Source of the DNA: Micromonospora thermarum
GTDB taxonomy: Bacteria > Actinomycetota > Actinomycetes > Mycobacteriales > Micromonosporaceae
Direction of reading: 5' to 3'
Assembly: GCF_012034245.1 (NCBI RefSeq)
Contig: NZ_JAATEO010000025.1
Location: 1 to 64,000 of the forward strand
Length of the DNA stretch: 64,000 nt
Below, piece after piece: positions 15,232 through 23,086 of this stretch (positions are counted from its first letter, which is position 1; each line of letters begins with the position of its first letter). The notes beneath the pieces were generated by a model. It ran no database searches and was not told where the DNA came from. It saw nothing but the letters and a program-made list of their open reading frames with translations. A program made the translations under genes and the position numbers.

Positions 15232-16668
15232 ATGTCGCTGAACGCCGAGTCCACCGCCTTCCGCAGCGCGCTCGAAGTGATCGCCGGCGTCGAGCCGCGC
15301 GTGGCCGACGCCATCCGCGCCGAGCTGGCCGACCAGCGCGAGTCGCTCAAGCTCATCGCCAGCGAGAACTACGCCTCCCCGGCCACCCTGCTGGCCATGG
15401 GCAACTGGTTCAGCGACAAGTACGCCGAGGGCACGGTCGGCCGCCGCTTCTACGCCGGCTGCCAGAACGTCGACACCGTGGAGGCGCTCGCCGCCGAGCA
15501 CGCCCGGGAGCTGTTCGGGGCGTCCCACGCGTACGTGCAGCCGCACTCGGGCATCGACGCCAACCTGGTCGCCTTCTGGGCGATCCTGGCCGACCGGGTC
15601 GAGTCGCCGGCGCTCAAGCGCGCCCAGGCCCGGCACGTCAACGACCTCACCGAGGCCGACTGGTTCGCGCTGCGCCGCGAGCTGGGCAACCAGCGGATGC
15701 TCGGCATGTCGCTGGACGCCGGCGGCCACCTCACCCACGGCTTCCGGCCGAACATCTCCGGCAAGATGTTCGACCAGCGCAGCTACGGCACCGACCCGGA
15801 GACCGGCCTGGTCGACTACGACAAGGTCGCCGAGGCGGCCCGCGAGTTCAAGCCGCTCATCCTGGTCGCCGGCTACTCGGCGTACCCCCGGAAGGTCAAC
15901 TTCCGGATCATGCGGGAGATCGCCGACTCGGTCGGCGCCACCTTCATGGTCGACATGGCGCACTTCGCCGGCCTGGTCGCCGGCAAGGTCTTCACCGGCG
16001 ACTTCGACCCGGTGCCGCACGCGCACATCGTCACCACCACCACGCACAAGTCGTTGCGCGGCCCCCGCGGCGGCCTGGTGCTGTGCCAGCCGGAGCTGGC
16101 CGAGCAGGTCGACCGGGGCTGCCCGATGGTGCTCGGCGGCCCGCTGCCGCACGTGATGGCCGCCAAGGCGGTCGCCCTGGCCGAGGCCCGCCGCCCCGAT
16201 TTCGCCGCCTACGCGCAGCGAATCGTCGCCAACGCGCAGGCCCTCGCCGACGGGCTGCTGCGGCGCGGCGCCAAGCTGGTCACCGGCGGCACCGACAACC
16301 ACCTGGTGCTCATCGACGTCACCTCGTACGGCCTCACCGGCCGGCAGGCCGAGCAGGCACTGCTCGACTCCGGCATCGTCACCAACCGCAACTCCGTCCC
16401 GCAGGACCCGAACGGCGCCTGGTACACGTCGGGCATCCGGATCGGCACGCCGGCCCTGACCACGCGGGGCCTGGGCACGGCGGAGATGGACGCCACCGCC
16501 GAGCTGATCCACGCCGTGCTCAGCCAGACCACCCCGGGCGCGAACGCCGACGGCACCCCGTCGAAGGCGAAGTACGTCCTCGACCCGGCGATCGCCGACA
16601 AGGTCAGCAAGCAGGCCACCGAGCTGCTGGCGGGCTTCCCGCTGTACCCGGGCGTCGACCTCGCCTGA
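15232..16668 (+). CDS. glyA: Serine hydroxymethyltransferase
   Basis: The 478-residue PLP enzyme interconverts serine and glycine and charges tetrahydrofolate with a one-carbon unit. Family motifs are LIASENYASPATLLAMGNWFSDKYAEG, RRFYAGCQNVDTVE, the PLP-lysine motif TTTTHKSLRGPRGG (Lys273), GGTDNHLVLIDVTSYGLTG and SGIRIGTPALTTRG. It is the longer SHMT form, with an insertion around residues 120-160 (ADRVESPALKRAQARHVNDL), seen in a subset of actinobacteria. The ATG follows AGGAGG at ideal spacing. The gene is preceded by a ZTP riboswitch and followed by a strong terminator, so it is a single-gene unit. Confidence 0.97.
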   Translation: MSLNAESTAFRSALEVIAGVEPRVADAIRAELADQRESLKLIASENYASPATLLAMGNWFSDKYAEGTVGRRFYAGCQNVDTVEALAAEHARELFGASHAYVQPHSGIDANLVAFWAILADRVESPALKRAQARHVNDLTEADWFALRRELGNQRMLGMSLDAGGHLTHGFRPNISGKMFDQRSYGTDPETGLVDYDKVAEAAREFKPLILVAGYSAYPRKVNFRIMREIADSVGATFMVDMAHFAGLVAGKVFTGDFDPVPHAHIVTTTTHKSLRGPRGGLVLCQPELAEQVDRGCPMVLGGPLPHVMAAKAVALAEARRPDFAAYAQRIVANAQALADGLLRRGAKLVTGGTDNHLVLIDVTSYGLTGRQAEQALLDSGIVTNRNSVPQDPNGAWYTSGIRIGTPALTTRGLGTAEMDATAELIHAVLSQTTPGANADGTPSKAKYVLDPAIADKVSKQATELLAGFPLYPGVDLA

Positions 16669-16680
16669 CCCGTCCCGTCG

Positions 16681-16711
16681 TGACGGCCGGGCGGCACTCG
16701 CCCGGCCGTCA
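16681..16711 (+). terminator. glyA terminator
   Basis: A perfect 13-base stem, TGACGGCCGGGCG at 16681-16693 and CGCCCGGCCGTCA at 16699-16711, with a GCACT loop lies directly after the glyA stop. Confidence 0.85.
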
Positions 16712-16812
16712 ACGTTTCGGGGGGTACATCACAAGGTGTTGCCCACGGGGTCACCGTCCGACTAGAACCTCAGCAACGATCGCCCGGACCTCCCGGCGAC
16801 GGTGGCGAGGTG

Positions 16813-17547
16813 ATGGACGTGGCTCTGGTCTCCTACGACGACGCCGAGGCGGCGGCCTTCGCGGCCGCCCGGGAGCTGCCCCCGGCCAGCCTCGACCGCT
16901 GGCGCCACGCCGTGCAGCAGCACCTGCGGCCCCGGGCCACCACGAGCCTGCTCGACCTGGGCTGCGGCACCGGGGCCTGGGCGCGCGCCTTCACCGGGTG
17001 GTTCGGCATCCAGGTGGTGGGCGTGGAGCCCGCGTCGGCGATGCGCGCGTACGCCGAGCACCGGCCGCTGCTCGCCGGGGACGCCGGGGCGTTGCCGCTG
17101 CGCGACTCCAGCGTGGACGCCGCCTGGCTGTCCACGATGCTGCACCACGTTCCCGACCTCGACGCGGCGGCCCACGAGCTGCGCCGGGTGCTGCGACCGG
17201 GCGCGCCGGTGCTCATCCGCTCCCCCTTCCCCGGGCGGCACCAGCGGATCGGCCTCTTCCACTGGTTCCCGGAGGCCATCCGGGTGCTGGAGACGTACCC
17301 CGACCTGGCCCGCGTCCGCGCCGCGTTCGCCGCGGCCGGCTTCCCGGTCAGCAGCGTCGAGGCGGTCGCCCAGACCACCGCCGCGTCCCTCGCGGACTTC
17401 GCACAGCGTCTCGACCGGCGGGCGCACACCCCGCTGCGGCTGATCAGCGACGACGCGTACGAGGCGGGCATGGCCCGGCTGCGCGCCGCCGCGCCGCACA
17501 CCCCCGGGCCGGTCGTCGACCACCTGGACCTGCTCGTACTGCGCTAG
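16813..17547 (+). CDS. Class I SAM-dependent methyltransferase
   Basis: The 244-residue protein has motif I LLDLGCGTGAWARAF, an acidic motif II at GVEPASAM, DSSVDAAWLSTMLHHVPD (motif IV), and the post-motif VLRPGAPVLIRSPF, typical of Methyltransf_11/25 small-molecule enzymes. There is no signal or membrane segment. The substrate is unknown, and the neighbours (glyA behind its own terminator; a convergent MerR gene) do not help. A GTG sits directly before the ATG at 16813; the ATG was preferred because GGTGG at 16801 has better spacing to it. Confidence 0.88.
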   Translation: MDVALVSYDDAEAAAFAAARELPPASLDRWRHAVQQHLRPRATTSLLDLGCGTGAWARAFTGWFGIQVVGVEPASAMRAYAEHRPLLAGDAGALPLRDSSVDAAWLSTMLHHVPDLDAAAHELRRVLRPGAPVLIRSPFPGRHQRIGLFHWFPEAIRVLETYPDLARVRAAFAAAGFPVSSVEAVAQTTAASLADFAQRLDRRAHTPLRLISDDAYEAGMARLRAAAPHTPGPVVDHLDLLVLR

Positions 17548-17565
17548 AGCGAGGCCGGACGCCGG

Positions 17566-18288
17566 TCAGACCGGGCCGGTCTCGCCGCGCTCGCGCAGGT
17601 AGTCGTGCAGCGCCGCGGTCGCCCGCAGCCGCCGCAGGCTGCGGCGGTGCAGATCCTGCTCGCGGCGCCCCAGCTCGGCGCGCACGCGGGCGGCGCTGCC
17701 GGTGGTACGCAGCTCGTCCAGCACGGCGGTGATGATGTCGAACGGGTACGCCCCGCGCCGCAGCAGCGCGACCACCTGCGCGGCGCGCAGCTCGGCCGCG
17801 TCGTACACCCGGTAGCCGGTCGCCCGGTCGCGCACCGGCCGCAGCAGGCCGCGCTCCTCCCACAGCCGCAGCTGGGAGGTGCGGACGCCGACCAGCCGCG
17901 CCACCCCGCCGATCCGCGCGCCGTCCCGCGGCGCCGGGACGGCCGGGGCGGACACCACGGTCTCGAACGCGCCGAGCACCCGCCGGATCTCCGCCCGCTC
18001 CCGGTCCAGCTCGGCGTGGCCGCCGTCGAGCGCCGCCAGCGCCGCCGGCAGGTCGCCCCGGTGGACCGCGGTCATGACCTCCCGGGTACGCGCCCAGCCG
18101 TGCCCCTCGGCCATCCGCCGCGCCACGGCGAGGGCCCGCACGTGCGCCTCGGTGAAGATCCGGTACCCGGTCGGCGTGCGCTCGACCGGCGGGAGCACCC
18201 CGTCGGCGACGTAGTTGCGAACCTGCTGCGTGGAGATGCCGGCCGTCGCGGCGACATCCACGGCCCGGAGCCGGCGCGCTGTCCTCAC
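17566..18288 (-). CDS. Tandem MerR-type HTH transcriptional regulator
   Basis: The 240-residue protein contains two MerR-like DNA-binding headpieces in one chain: residues about 7-75 (VDVAATAGISTQQVRNYVADGVLPPVERTPTGYRIF) and 125-195 (IGGVARLVGVRTSQLRLWEERGLLRPVRDRATGYRVY), each followed by a short helical segment. Ordinary MerR regulators have one HTH plus a dimerisation helix and effector domain, so this may act as an internally duplicated pseudo-dimer. It is divergent from a UvrA-like ABC protein gene. The shared region holds GAGAC-type inverted repeats, likely its operators. Confidence 0.88.
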   Translation of the reverse strand: MRTARRLRAVDVAATAGISTQQVRNYVADGVLPPVERTPTGYRIFTEAHVRALAVARRMAEGHGWARTREVMTAVHRGDLPAALAALDGGHAELDRERAEIRRVLGAFETVVSAPAVPAPRDGARIGGVARLVGVRTSQLRLWEERGLLRPVRDRATGYRVYDAAELRAAQVVALLRRGAYPFDIITAVLDELRTTGSAARVRAELGRREQDLHRRSLRRLRATAALHDYLRERGETGPV

Positions 18289-18318
18289 GACACCGACCCT
18301 ACCGCTTCCACGTCGTTT

Positions 18319-18374
18319 GAGACTTTGCCGGCGCTCTCCGGCGGTGGTGGGCTGGTGGGCGCGCGAAAAGTCTC
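18319..18374. promoter_or_regulatory. GAGACTTT inverted repeat, candidate MerR operator
   Basis: GAGACTTT at 18319-18326 and its exact reverse complement AAAGTCTC at 18367-18374 lie between the divergent tandem-MerR and UvrA-like genes. A third GAGAC follows at 18390. Spaced half-sites near divergent starts suit a regulator with two DNA-binding heads. Binding is inferred. Confidence 0.5.
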
Positions 18375-18383
18375 TACAGGAGC

Positions 18384-18401
18384 TTCAATGAGACGATTGA
18401 A
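18384..18401 (+). promoter_or_regulatory. TTCAAT-N6-ATTGAA dyad at a leader ORF start
   Basis: A perfect six-base dyad with a GAGACG centre overlaps the start codon (18388) of a 41-codon leader frame upstream of the UvrA-like gene. It could be an operator or an RNA hairpin masking that start codon. Confidence 0.45.
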
Positions 18402-18513
18402 GGCGGCCAGGCCAGAAGACGCACACCCGGCGGGGCTTCGCCCTGCCCACGATTCACGTGAAGGGTTCGCATGCAGCAGCCAGACCGGTCCGCCGCCGAC
18501 AGCCACGACATGA
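18388..18513 (+). CDS. Candidate leader peptide ORF upstream of the UvrA-like gene
   Basis: This 41-codon frame (MRRLKAARPEDAHPAG...) starts at an ATG with an AGGAG box five bases upstream, better than the ribosome site of the main gene. It overlaps the first 43 bases of the UvrA-like gene in another frame. A small GGGCTTCGCCC hairpin lies within it. Such short translated leaders regulate drug-resistance genes by ribosome stalling or coupling. The function is inferred only from position; the peptide has no known family. Confidence 0.4.
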   Translation: MRRLKAARPEDAHPAGLRPAHDSREGFACSSQTGPPPTATT

Positions 18514-20744
18514 TCGAGGTACGCGGAGCGCGGGAGAACAACCTCGTCTCCGTCTCGGTCGACATCCCGAAGCGCCGGCTGACCGTCTTCACCGGGGTCT
18601 CCGGTTCCGGCAAGTCCTCGCTCGTCTTCGGCACCATCGCCGCCGAGTCACAGCGGCTGATCAACGAGACCTACAGCGCGTTCCTCCAGTCGTTCATGCC
18701 GAGCCTGTCCCGGCCCGACGTGGACTCCCTGCGCAACCTCACCCCGGCGATCGTCGTCGACCAGGAGCGGATGGGCGTCAACTCCCGCTCGACGGTCGGC
18801 ACGGCCACCGACGCGTACGCGATGCTGCGCATCGTCTTCAGCCGACTCGGCCAGCCGCACGTCGGCGGGGCGGGCGCGTTCAGCTTCAACCTGGCCGAGG
18901 GCATGTGCCCGGCCTGCGAAGGGCTGGGCCGGGTCTCCGACCTCGACGTCAACGAACTCGTCGACGTGGAGAGGTCGCTCAACGACGGCGCGATCACCGT
19001 CCCGAACTTCGGCGTCGACACGTGGTACTGGCAGACCATCGTCAACTCCGGGCTGTTCGACCCGGACACCAAGCTCCAGGACTACACGCCGCAGCAGTGG
19101 CAGGACCTCCTCCACAAACCGGCCACGAAGATCAAGGTCGGCAGCAACAACTGGACGTACGAGGGGCTGATCGTCAAGGTCCGGCGGCTCTACCTCGCCA
19201 AGGACCGCGAGTCGATGCAGCCGCACATCCGGGCGTTCGTCGACCGGGCGGTCACCTTCACGACCTGCGCCGACTGCGGCGGCACCCGGCTGAACGCCGC
19301 CGCGCTCTCCTCCCGGATCGCCGGGCGCAACATCGCCGAGTGCGCCGCCATGCAGATCAGCGACCTGGCCGAGTTCGTCCGGGGCATCGACGACCCGGCG
19401 GTGGCCCCGCTCGTCGGCAACCTGCGCGACCTGCTCGACTCCCTCGTCGAGATCGGTCTGGGCTACCTCAGCCTGGACCGCGAGTCGGCCACCCTCTCCG
19501 GCGGCGAGGCGCAGCGGGTGAAGATGGTCCGGCACCTCGGCTCACCGCTCTCCGACGTCACGTACGTCTTCGACGAGCCCACCGTCGGCCTGCACCCGCA
19601 CGACATCGCCCGCATGAACGACCTGCTGCGGCGGCTGCGCGACAAGGGCAACACGGTGCTGGTGGTCGAGCACAAGCCGGAGACCATCGCGATCGCCGAC
19701 CACGTCGTCGACCTCGGTCCCGGCGCCGGTACGGCCGGCGGCCGGATCTGCTACACCGGCGACGTCGCCAACCTGCGCCGCTCCGACACGCTCACCGGGC
19801 GGCACCTCGACCACCGGGCACGGCTGCGCGACCAGGTCCGTACGCCCACCGGGCACCTGGCGATCCGCAACGCCGACCTGCACAACCTGCGCGACGTGAG
19901 CGTGGACGTCCCGCTCGGCGTGCTGACCGTGGTCACCGGCGTGGCCGGCTCGGGCAAGAGTTCCCTCATCCACGGCTCCCTGCACCGCCACGACGGGGTG
20001 GTCATCGTCGACCAGTCCCCCATCCGGGGCTCGCGGCGCAGCAACCCGGCCACGTACACCGGCCTGCTCGACCCGGTGCGTACCGCCTTCGCGAAGGCGA
20101 ACGGCGTGAAGGCCGCGCTGTTCAGCGCCAACTCCGAGGGCGCCTGCCCGACCTGCAAGGGCATCGGCCTCGTCTACACGGACCTGGCCATGATGGCCGG
20201 CGTCGCCTCGGTCTGCGAGCGGTGCGAGGGCCGCCGGTTCACCGACGAGGTGCTCACCTACCGGCTGCGCGGCAAGAACATCAGCGAGGTGCTCGCGATG
20301 TCGGTCAGCGAGGCGCGGGAGTTCTTCCCGAGCGGCCCCGCCCGGGTCATCCTCGACCGGCTCGCCGACGTCGGGCTGACCTACGTCACGCTGGGCCAGC
20401 CGCTCACCACCCTCTCCGGCGGCGAACGGCAGCGGCTCAAGCTGGCCATCCACACGGCCGAGAAGACCAGCACGTACGTCCTCGACGAACCGACCACCGG
20501 CCTGCACCTGGCCGACGTGGACCAACTCCTCGCCCTGCTCGACCGCCTCGTCGACGCCGGCAACACGGTCATCGTCATCGAGCACCACCAGGCTGTGATG
20601 GCGCACGCCGACTGGCTGATCGACCTCGGGCCGGGCGCGGGCCACGACGGCGGGCGGATCGTCTTCACCGGCACCCCCGCCGACCTGGTCGCGCACGGGG
20701 ACACGCTCACCGCCCGCCACCTGCGCGAGTACGTCGGCCGATGA
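18471..20744 (+). CDS. UvrA-like tandem ABC ATPase (DrrC-type, drug-resistance class)
   Basis: The 757-residue protein has two ABC ATPase modules in UvrA order: Walker A GVSGSGKSSLVFG, zinc-type CPACEGLGRV and signature LSGGEAQRVKMVRHL, then Walker A GVAGSGKSSLIHG, CPTCKGIG...CERCEGRRF and LSGGERQRLKLAIH, each with Walker B VFDEPTVGLHP or VLDEPTTGLH. It is about 200 residues shorter than housekeeping UvrA and lacks most of the UvrB-binding insertion, which fits the DrrC/UvrA-like group tied to resistance to DNA-intercalating drugs. It sits opposite a tandem MerR regulator, suggesting ligand-induced expression. AAGGG precedes the ATG. Confidence 0.9.
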   Translation: MQQPDRSAADSHDMIEVRGARENNLVSVSVDIPKRRLTVFTGVSGSGKSSLVFGTIAAESQRLINETYSAFLQSFMPSLSRPDVDSLRNLTPAIVVDQERMGVNSRSTVGTATDAYAMLRIVFSRLGQPHVGGAGAFSFNLAEGMCPACEGLGRVSDLDVNELVDVERSLNDGAITVPNFGVDTWYWQTIVNSGLFDPDTKLQDYTPQQWQDLLHKPATKIKVGSNNWTYEGLIVKVRRLYLAKDRESMQPHIRAFVDRAVTFTTCADCGGTRLNAAALSSRIAGRNIAECAAMQISDLAEFVRGIDDPAVAPLVGNLRDLLDSLVEIGLGYLSLDRESATLSGGEAQRVKMVRHLGSPLSDVTYVFDEPTVGLHPHDIARMNDLLRRLRDKGNTVLVVEHKPETIAIADHVVDLGPGAGTAGGRICYTGDVANLRRSDTLTGRHLDHRARLRDQVRTPTGHLAIRNADLHNLRDVSVDVPLGVLTVVTGVAGSGKSSLIHGSLHRHDGVVIVDQSPIRGSRRSNPATYTGLLDPVRTAFAKANGVKAALFSANSEGACPTCKGIGLVYTDLAMMAGVASVCERCEGRRFTDEVLTYRLRGKNISEVLAMSVSEAREFFPSGPARVILDRLADVGLTYVTLGQPLTTLSGGERQRLKLAIHTAEKTSTYVLDEPTTGLHLADVDQLLALLDRLVDAGNTVIVIEHHQAVMAHADWLIDLGPGAGHDGGRIVFTGTPADLVAHGDTLTARHLREYVGR

Positions 20745-20746
20745 CC

Positions 20747-20780
20747 GCGGTGGCCGGACGCGCCCGCGTCCGGCCACCGC
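20747..20780 (+). terminator. Terminator of the UvrA-like gene
   Basis: A perfect 16-base stem, GCGGTGGCCGGACGCG at 20747-20762 and CGCGTCCGGCCACCGC at 20765-20780, begins three bases after the stop codon. Confidence 0.85.
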
Positions 20781-20823
20781 CCGCCGCTTTCTCGAGGGCT
20801 GCGGCGCGGCGCCGGCGCGCACT

Positions 20824-20862
20824 CGCCCGACTTCGGCGGGACACCGGCGAAGTCGTTTGGGC
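20824..20862 (-). terminator. Hairpin downstream of the small membrane protein gene
   Basis: CGACTTCG (20828-20835) pairs with CGAAGTCG (20848-20855), extended by flanking CGCCC/GGGCG. It lies just past the minus-strand stop at 20868. Confidence 0.55.
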
Positions 20863-20867
20863 GGGCG

Positions 20868-21116
20868 TCAGTGACCGGCGGCCGGCGCGGCGCGGGCGGG
20901 TTGCGCCGCGAGCCGCCCCAGCCAGCGCCGGAGCCGGACGACGGCCGCGACGGCCGGGGTGAGCAGCCCGACCGCGATCAGCAGCACGTCCAGGAAGAGC
21001 GTGGCGAGCACGACGAGAACCGCCAGCACCGCCACGGCCCGCACAAGCAGGGAAACGGAACGTGCGGCGGCGCGGTGGGCGCCCCGACGGGGGACGGTCG
21101 GACGGGGTGGAGCCAT
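20868..21116 (-). CDS. Small membrane protein of unknown function
   Basis: The 82-residue product has a basic N-terminus (MAPPRPTVPRRGAHRAAARS), a long hydrophobic stretch from about residue 21 to 60 (LLVRAVAVLAVLVVLATLFL... LLIAVGLLTPAVAAVV), enough for two membrane spans, and a basic tail (RLRRWLGRLAAQPARAA). No family was recognised. The opposite strand also has open frames here, but this frame has the clear membrane pattern and its own hairpin downstream. The ATG at 21116 is preceded by a modest GCAGG site. Confidence 0.55.
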   Translation of the reverse strand: MAPPRPTVPRRGAHRAAARSVSLLVRAVAVLAVLVVLATLFLDVLLIAVGLLTPAVAAVVRLRRWLGRLAAQPARAAPAAGH

Positions 21117-21261
21117 GGTGCACCTGCCTGCTTCGAGTCTCGGCGAGGCGCACCCGATACCCCGTCGACGCCCGGTGAACCATCCGCATGACGAGGGCCA
21201 CAGGCCGGAGGGCTTCGCGCCGTCCGGCGGTGGTGCTGCCACCGGCGTGCCGTCGACCGGC

Positions 21262-21693
21262 ATGATGGCCGGTGTGAGTGAGCGCGACGACTGGACAGGG
21301 CTGCCAGGGGTGGTCGTCCTCCCGAGCGGAGTCCCCGTACGCGGGCGCCGCCTCGCCGACCCGGCCTCGCCGGCCGACTTCGCGTTGCTGCTGGCCCCCG
21401 GGCCGGCGCCGGCCTGGCCGCACCGGCGGATCCGCTGGCCGGACTTCTGGGTACCGGTCGACCGCACCGACGCGCTCGACGCCCTCGGCGAGGCGCTGCG
21501 CCGTGCCCACGACGGCGAGCGGGTCGAGGTGGCGTGCCGGGGCGGCACCGGCCGTACCGGCACCGCCCTGGCGGCGCTGGCGATCCTCGACGGGCTGCCG
21601 TCCCGGGAGGCGGTGTCCTGGGTACGCACCCACTACCGACCCCGCGCCGTGGAGACACCCTGGCAGCGTCGCTGGCTCCACCGACTGCGGTGA
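21262..21693 (+). CDS. Protein-tyrosine phosphatase-like protein
   Basis: A cytosolic protein of about 143 residues with the P-loop signature VEVACRGGTGRTGTALAAL, that is C-x5-R followed by TG as in cysteine phosphatases of the tyrosine/dual-specificity fold. A WPDFWVPVDR segment upstream supplies the usual acid-loop aspartates. Such small enzymes dephosphorylate tyrosine or small phosphoesters; the target is unknown. The start is uncertain between ATG 21262, ATG 21265 and GTG 21274; the last gives VSERDDWTGLPG, which looks like a natural N-terminus. It diverges from the small membrane protein gene. Confidence 0.82.
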   Translation: MMAGVSERDDWTGLPGVVVLPSGVPVRGRRLADPASPADFALLLAPGPAPAWPHRRIRWPDFWVPVDRTDALDALGEALRRAHDGERVEVACRGGTGRTGTALAALAILDGLPSREAVSWVRTHYRPRAVETPWQRRWLHRLR

Positions 21694-21841
21694 CCTACGC
21701 CGCTGACGGCAGGGGGCGCTGGTCCGGGTTTCGTCCGTGGGTGGGCTGGGGTTGGTCCGTGGGCGGGGCTGGGGTTCGTCGGTGCGTTCCGGTTTCGTCC
21801 TTGGTTGCGGTGGTTGGGGTGGGGCCCGGCACCCACACCTC

Positions 21842-21920
21842 TTGATCGACTCGACGTCCTTGATGTCGGGGTGTCCGAGCGTCGGTGATACCCCGACATG
21901 CAGGAAGCCGAGTCGATCAA
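21842..21920. repeat. 79-bp intergenic palindrome, family 3
   Basis: Outer 12-base arms TTGATCGACTCG (21842-21853) and CGAGTCGATCAA (21909-21920) and inner 10-base arms ATGTCGGGGT (21863-21872) and ACCCCGACAT (21890-21899) are all perfect, making a two-storey hairpin with a 17-base loop. It is not next to a gene end, so it is unlikely to be a plain terminator. Confidence 0.85.
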
Positions 21921-21943
21921 CCGGTGTGTGCAGACGTGCAGAT

Positions 21944-21984
21944 GCCGTTGGCCGGCACCCCGGGTTCGGGTACCGGCCAACGGC
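21944..21984 (-). terminator. Terminator hairpin downstream of the secreted lysozyme-like gene
   Basis: A perfect 12-base stem, GCCGTTGGCCGG at 21944-21955 and CCGGCCAACGGC at 21973-21984, lies 44 bases past the minus-strand stop at 22028. Confidence 0.6.
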
Positions 21985-22027
21985 CTGTTTCCCCCTGTGA
22001 GGAAAGCCTGCGTTCGGTGCTCGGGGG

Positions 22028-22609
22028 TCAGTTGTTCCAGTACTTGGCGACGAGGTCGGCGGCCTGGGTCTCCCACTGGGCGTAGTGGAAGGGGTAGGCC
22101 GAGACCTGCACGGTCTGGGCGGCCTTGGTCAGCGGCATGTCCTGCCAGCCGTCGACCTGCTTGAGACCCTTCAGGAACGCCATCGTGCTGTATTCGGGGT
22201 CGGTGATCTGCTCCACCGTGCCCCACCCGCTGGAGGGACGCTGCTGGAACAGGCCCTGCGAGTCGTGGTCGTTGCGCTCACCCAGATGACCCAGGTTCAC
22301 CAACTTCGACTCCTGCAACGCCGTCGCGATCGCCACCACCGCGGCCCGCTCGTCCATGCCGGCCTTCTTCGTCGCGGCGATGATCGCCTTCACGTTCTTG
22401 ATCTGCTCGTCGTCCAGGTCGATGCGCGACTGCTCGCCCTGCACACCGTGCGGGATCAGCGTGCCCTTGTCCACCTTGTCCGCGAGGACGGTGACCGCGA
22501 CCGGCTTCGACTCGACCGACGGGGCGGCCGTGGCCGGGCCGGCGAACATGCCACCGGCGAAGGCCAGACCGGCGATACCGAGAACGCTCTTACGAATGAT
22601 CGTGTTCAT
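22028..22609 (-). CDS. Secreted lysozyme-like / cell-wall hydrolase-type protein
   Basis: The 193-residue exported protein begins with a signal peptide (MNTIIRKSVLGIAGLAFAGG to ATA-A). The mature part has a lysozyme-superfamily helical pattern: DEQIKNVKAIIAATKKAGMDERAAVVAIATALQESKL, where the glutamate of QES is at the position of the catalytic Glu, then HDSQGLFQQRPSSGWG and ITDPEYSTMAFLKGL. Peptidoglycan cleavage is plausible but unproven. GGAG eight bases before ATG 22609 fixes the start. The long upstream region carries two copies of a 12-base motif. Confidence 0.85.
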   Translation of the reverse strand: MNTIIRKSVLGIAGLAFAGGMFAGPATAAPSVESKPVAVTVLADKVDKGTLIPHGVQGEQSRIDLDDEQIKNVKAIIAATKKAGMDERAAVVAIATALQESKLVNLGHLGERNDHDSQGLFQQRPSSGWGTVEQITDPEYSTMAFLKGLKQVDGWQDMPLTKAAQTVQVSAYPFHYAQWETQAADLVAKYWNN

Positions 22610-23086
22610 GGTCAAAGCTCCATTCGGGGGAAAGACGCCACCCACCCGCACAGGGGGAAATCAGGGGTGTGGTGACGCAAGCACCGTCCGGCGCTCAAAA
22701 GACAGTTGGGGGATGATCACCAGGCCCAGGGGGGTGGGGTGGTGATCGGATCGGCGACCCGGGCCGGGGGCCCTCGTGGTGCCGGGTCCAGATGTAACGA
22801 CCGCCGGCCCGCCATCATTCCGGCCGGCCCGGGGCCCGCACCCCACCCGCTCAGGGCGGCGGTCCTGCTCGATCGTCCAGGTGATGTAACGACCCCGCCC
22901 CCGCCACGATTCCACCTCCGGGATGCCGCCGATCACACCTCCAAACCGGACAAGCAGCCCAGCACACGACACCGAATCCGGGCATCCGCGCCAGACAGCG
23001 CAGACGGCACATCGGGATCTTGGAAGGATCGGCGCGGATGCCGGGGCCGAGCCGTCAGCCCCAACCGCAACCACAAACGAAGCCGC
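22610..23086. promoter_or_regulatory. Long upstream region with duplicated GATGTAACGACC motif
   Basis: No gene is supported here. The motif GATGTAACGACC occurs exactly at 22791-22802 and 22883-22894, 92 bases apart, each preceded by GTCCAG or GTCCAGGT. Read on the minus strand (GGTCGTTACATC) they lie 180-290 bases upstream of the secreted lysozyme-like gene and may be binding sites for its regulator. Confidence 0.45.

Larger units (their letters stand above)
21694..22027. other. Gene-free region with GT-rich repeats, palindrome and terminator
   Basis: No gene is supported. From left to right it contains a strand-asymmetric G/T-rich segment (21721-21835) of imperfect tandem TCCGTGGG...GGGGTT units, the 79-base palindrome 21842-21920 and the terminator-like hairpin 21944-21984. 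Confidence 0.6.

Noticed and set aside
14001..17732. Open frame of more than 1200 codons on the plus strand
   Set aside because: It crosses the metallophosphoesterase, the riboswitch, glyA and a methyltransferase in the wrong frames and shows no domain; a composition artefact.
22610..22960. Possible ydaO (cyclic di-AMP) riboswitch before the secreted lysozyme-like gene
   Set aside because: Such riboswitches precede many actinobacterial wall hydrolases, but the conserved GGGGAACC-type and GGUGAAUC-type blocks could not be found on the minus strand.
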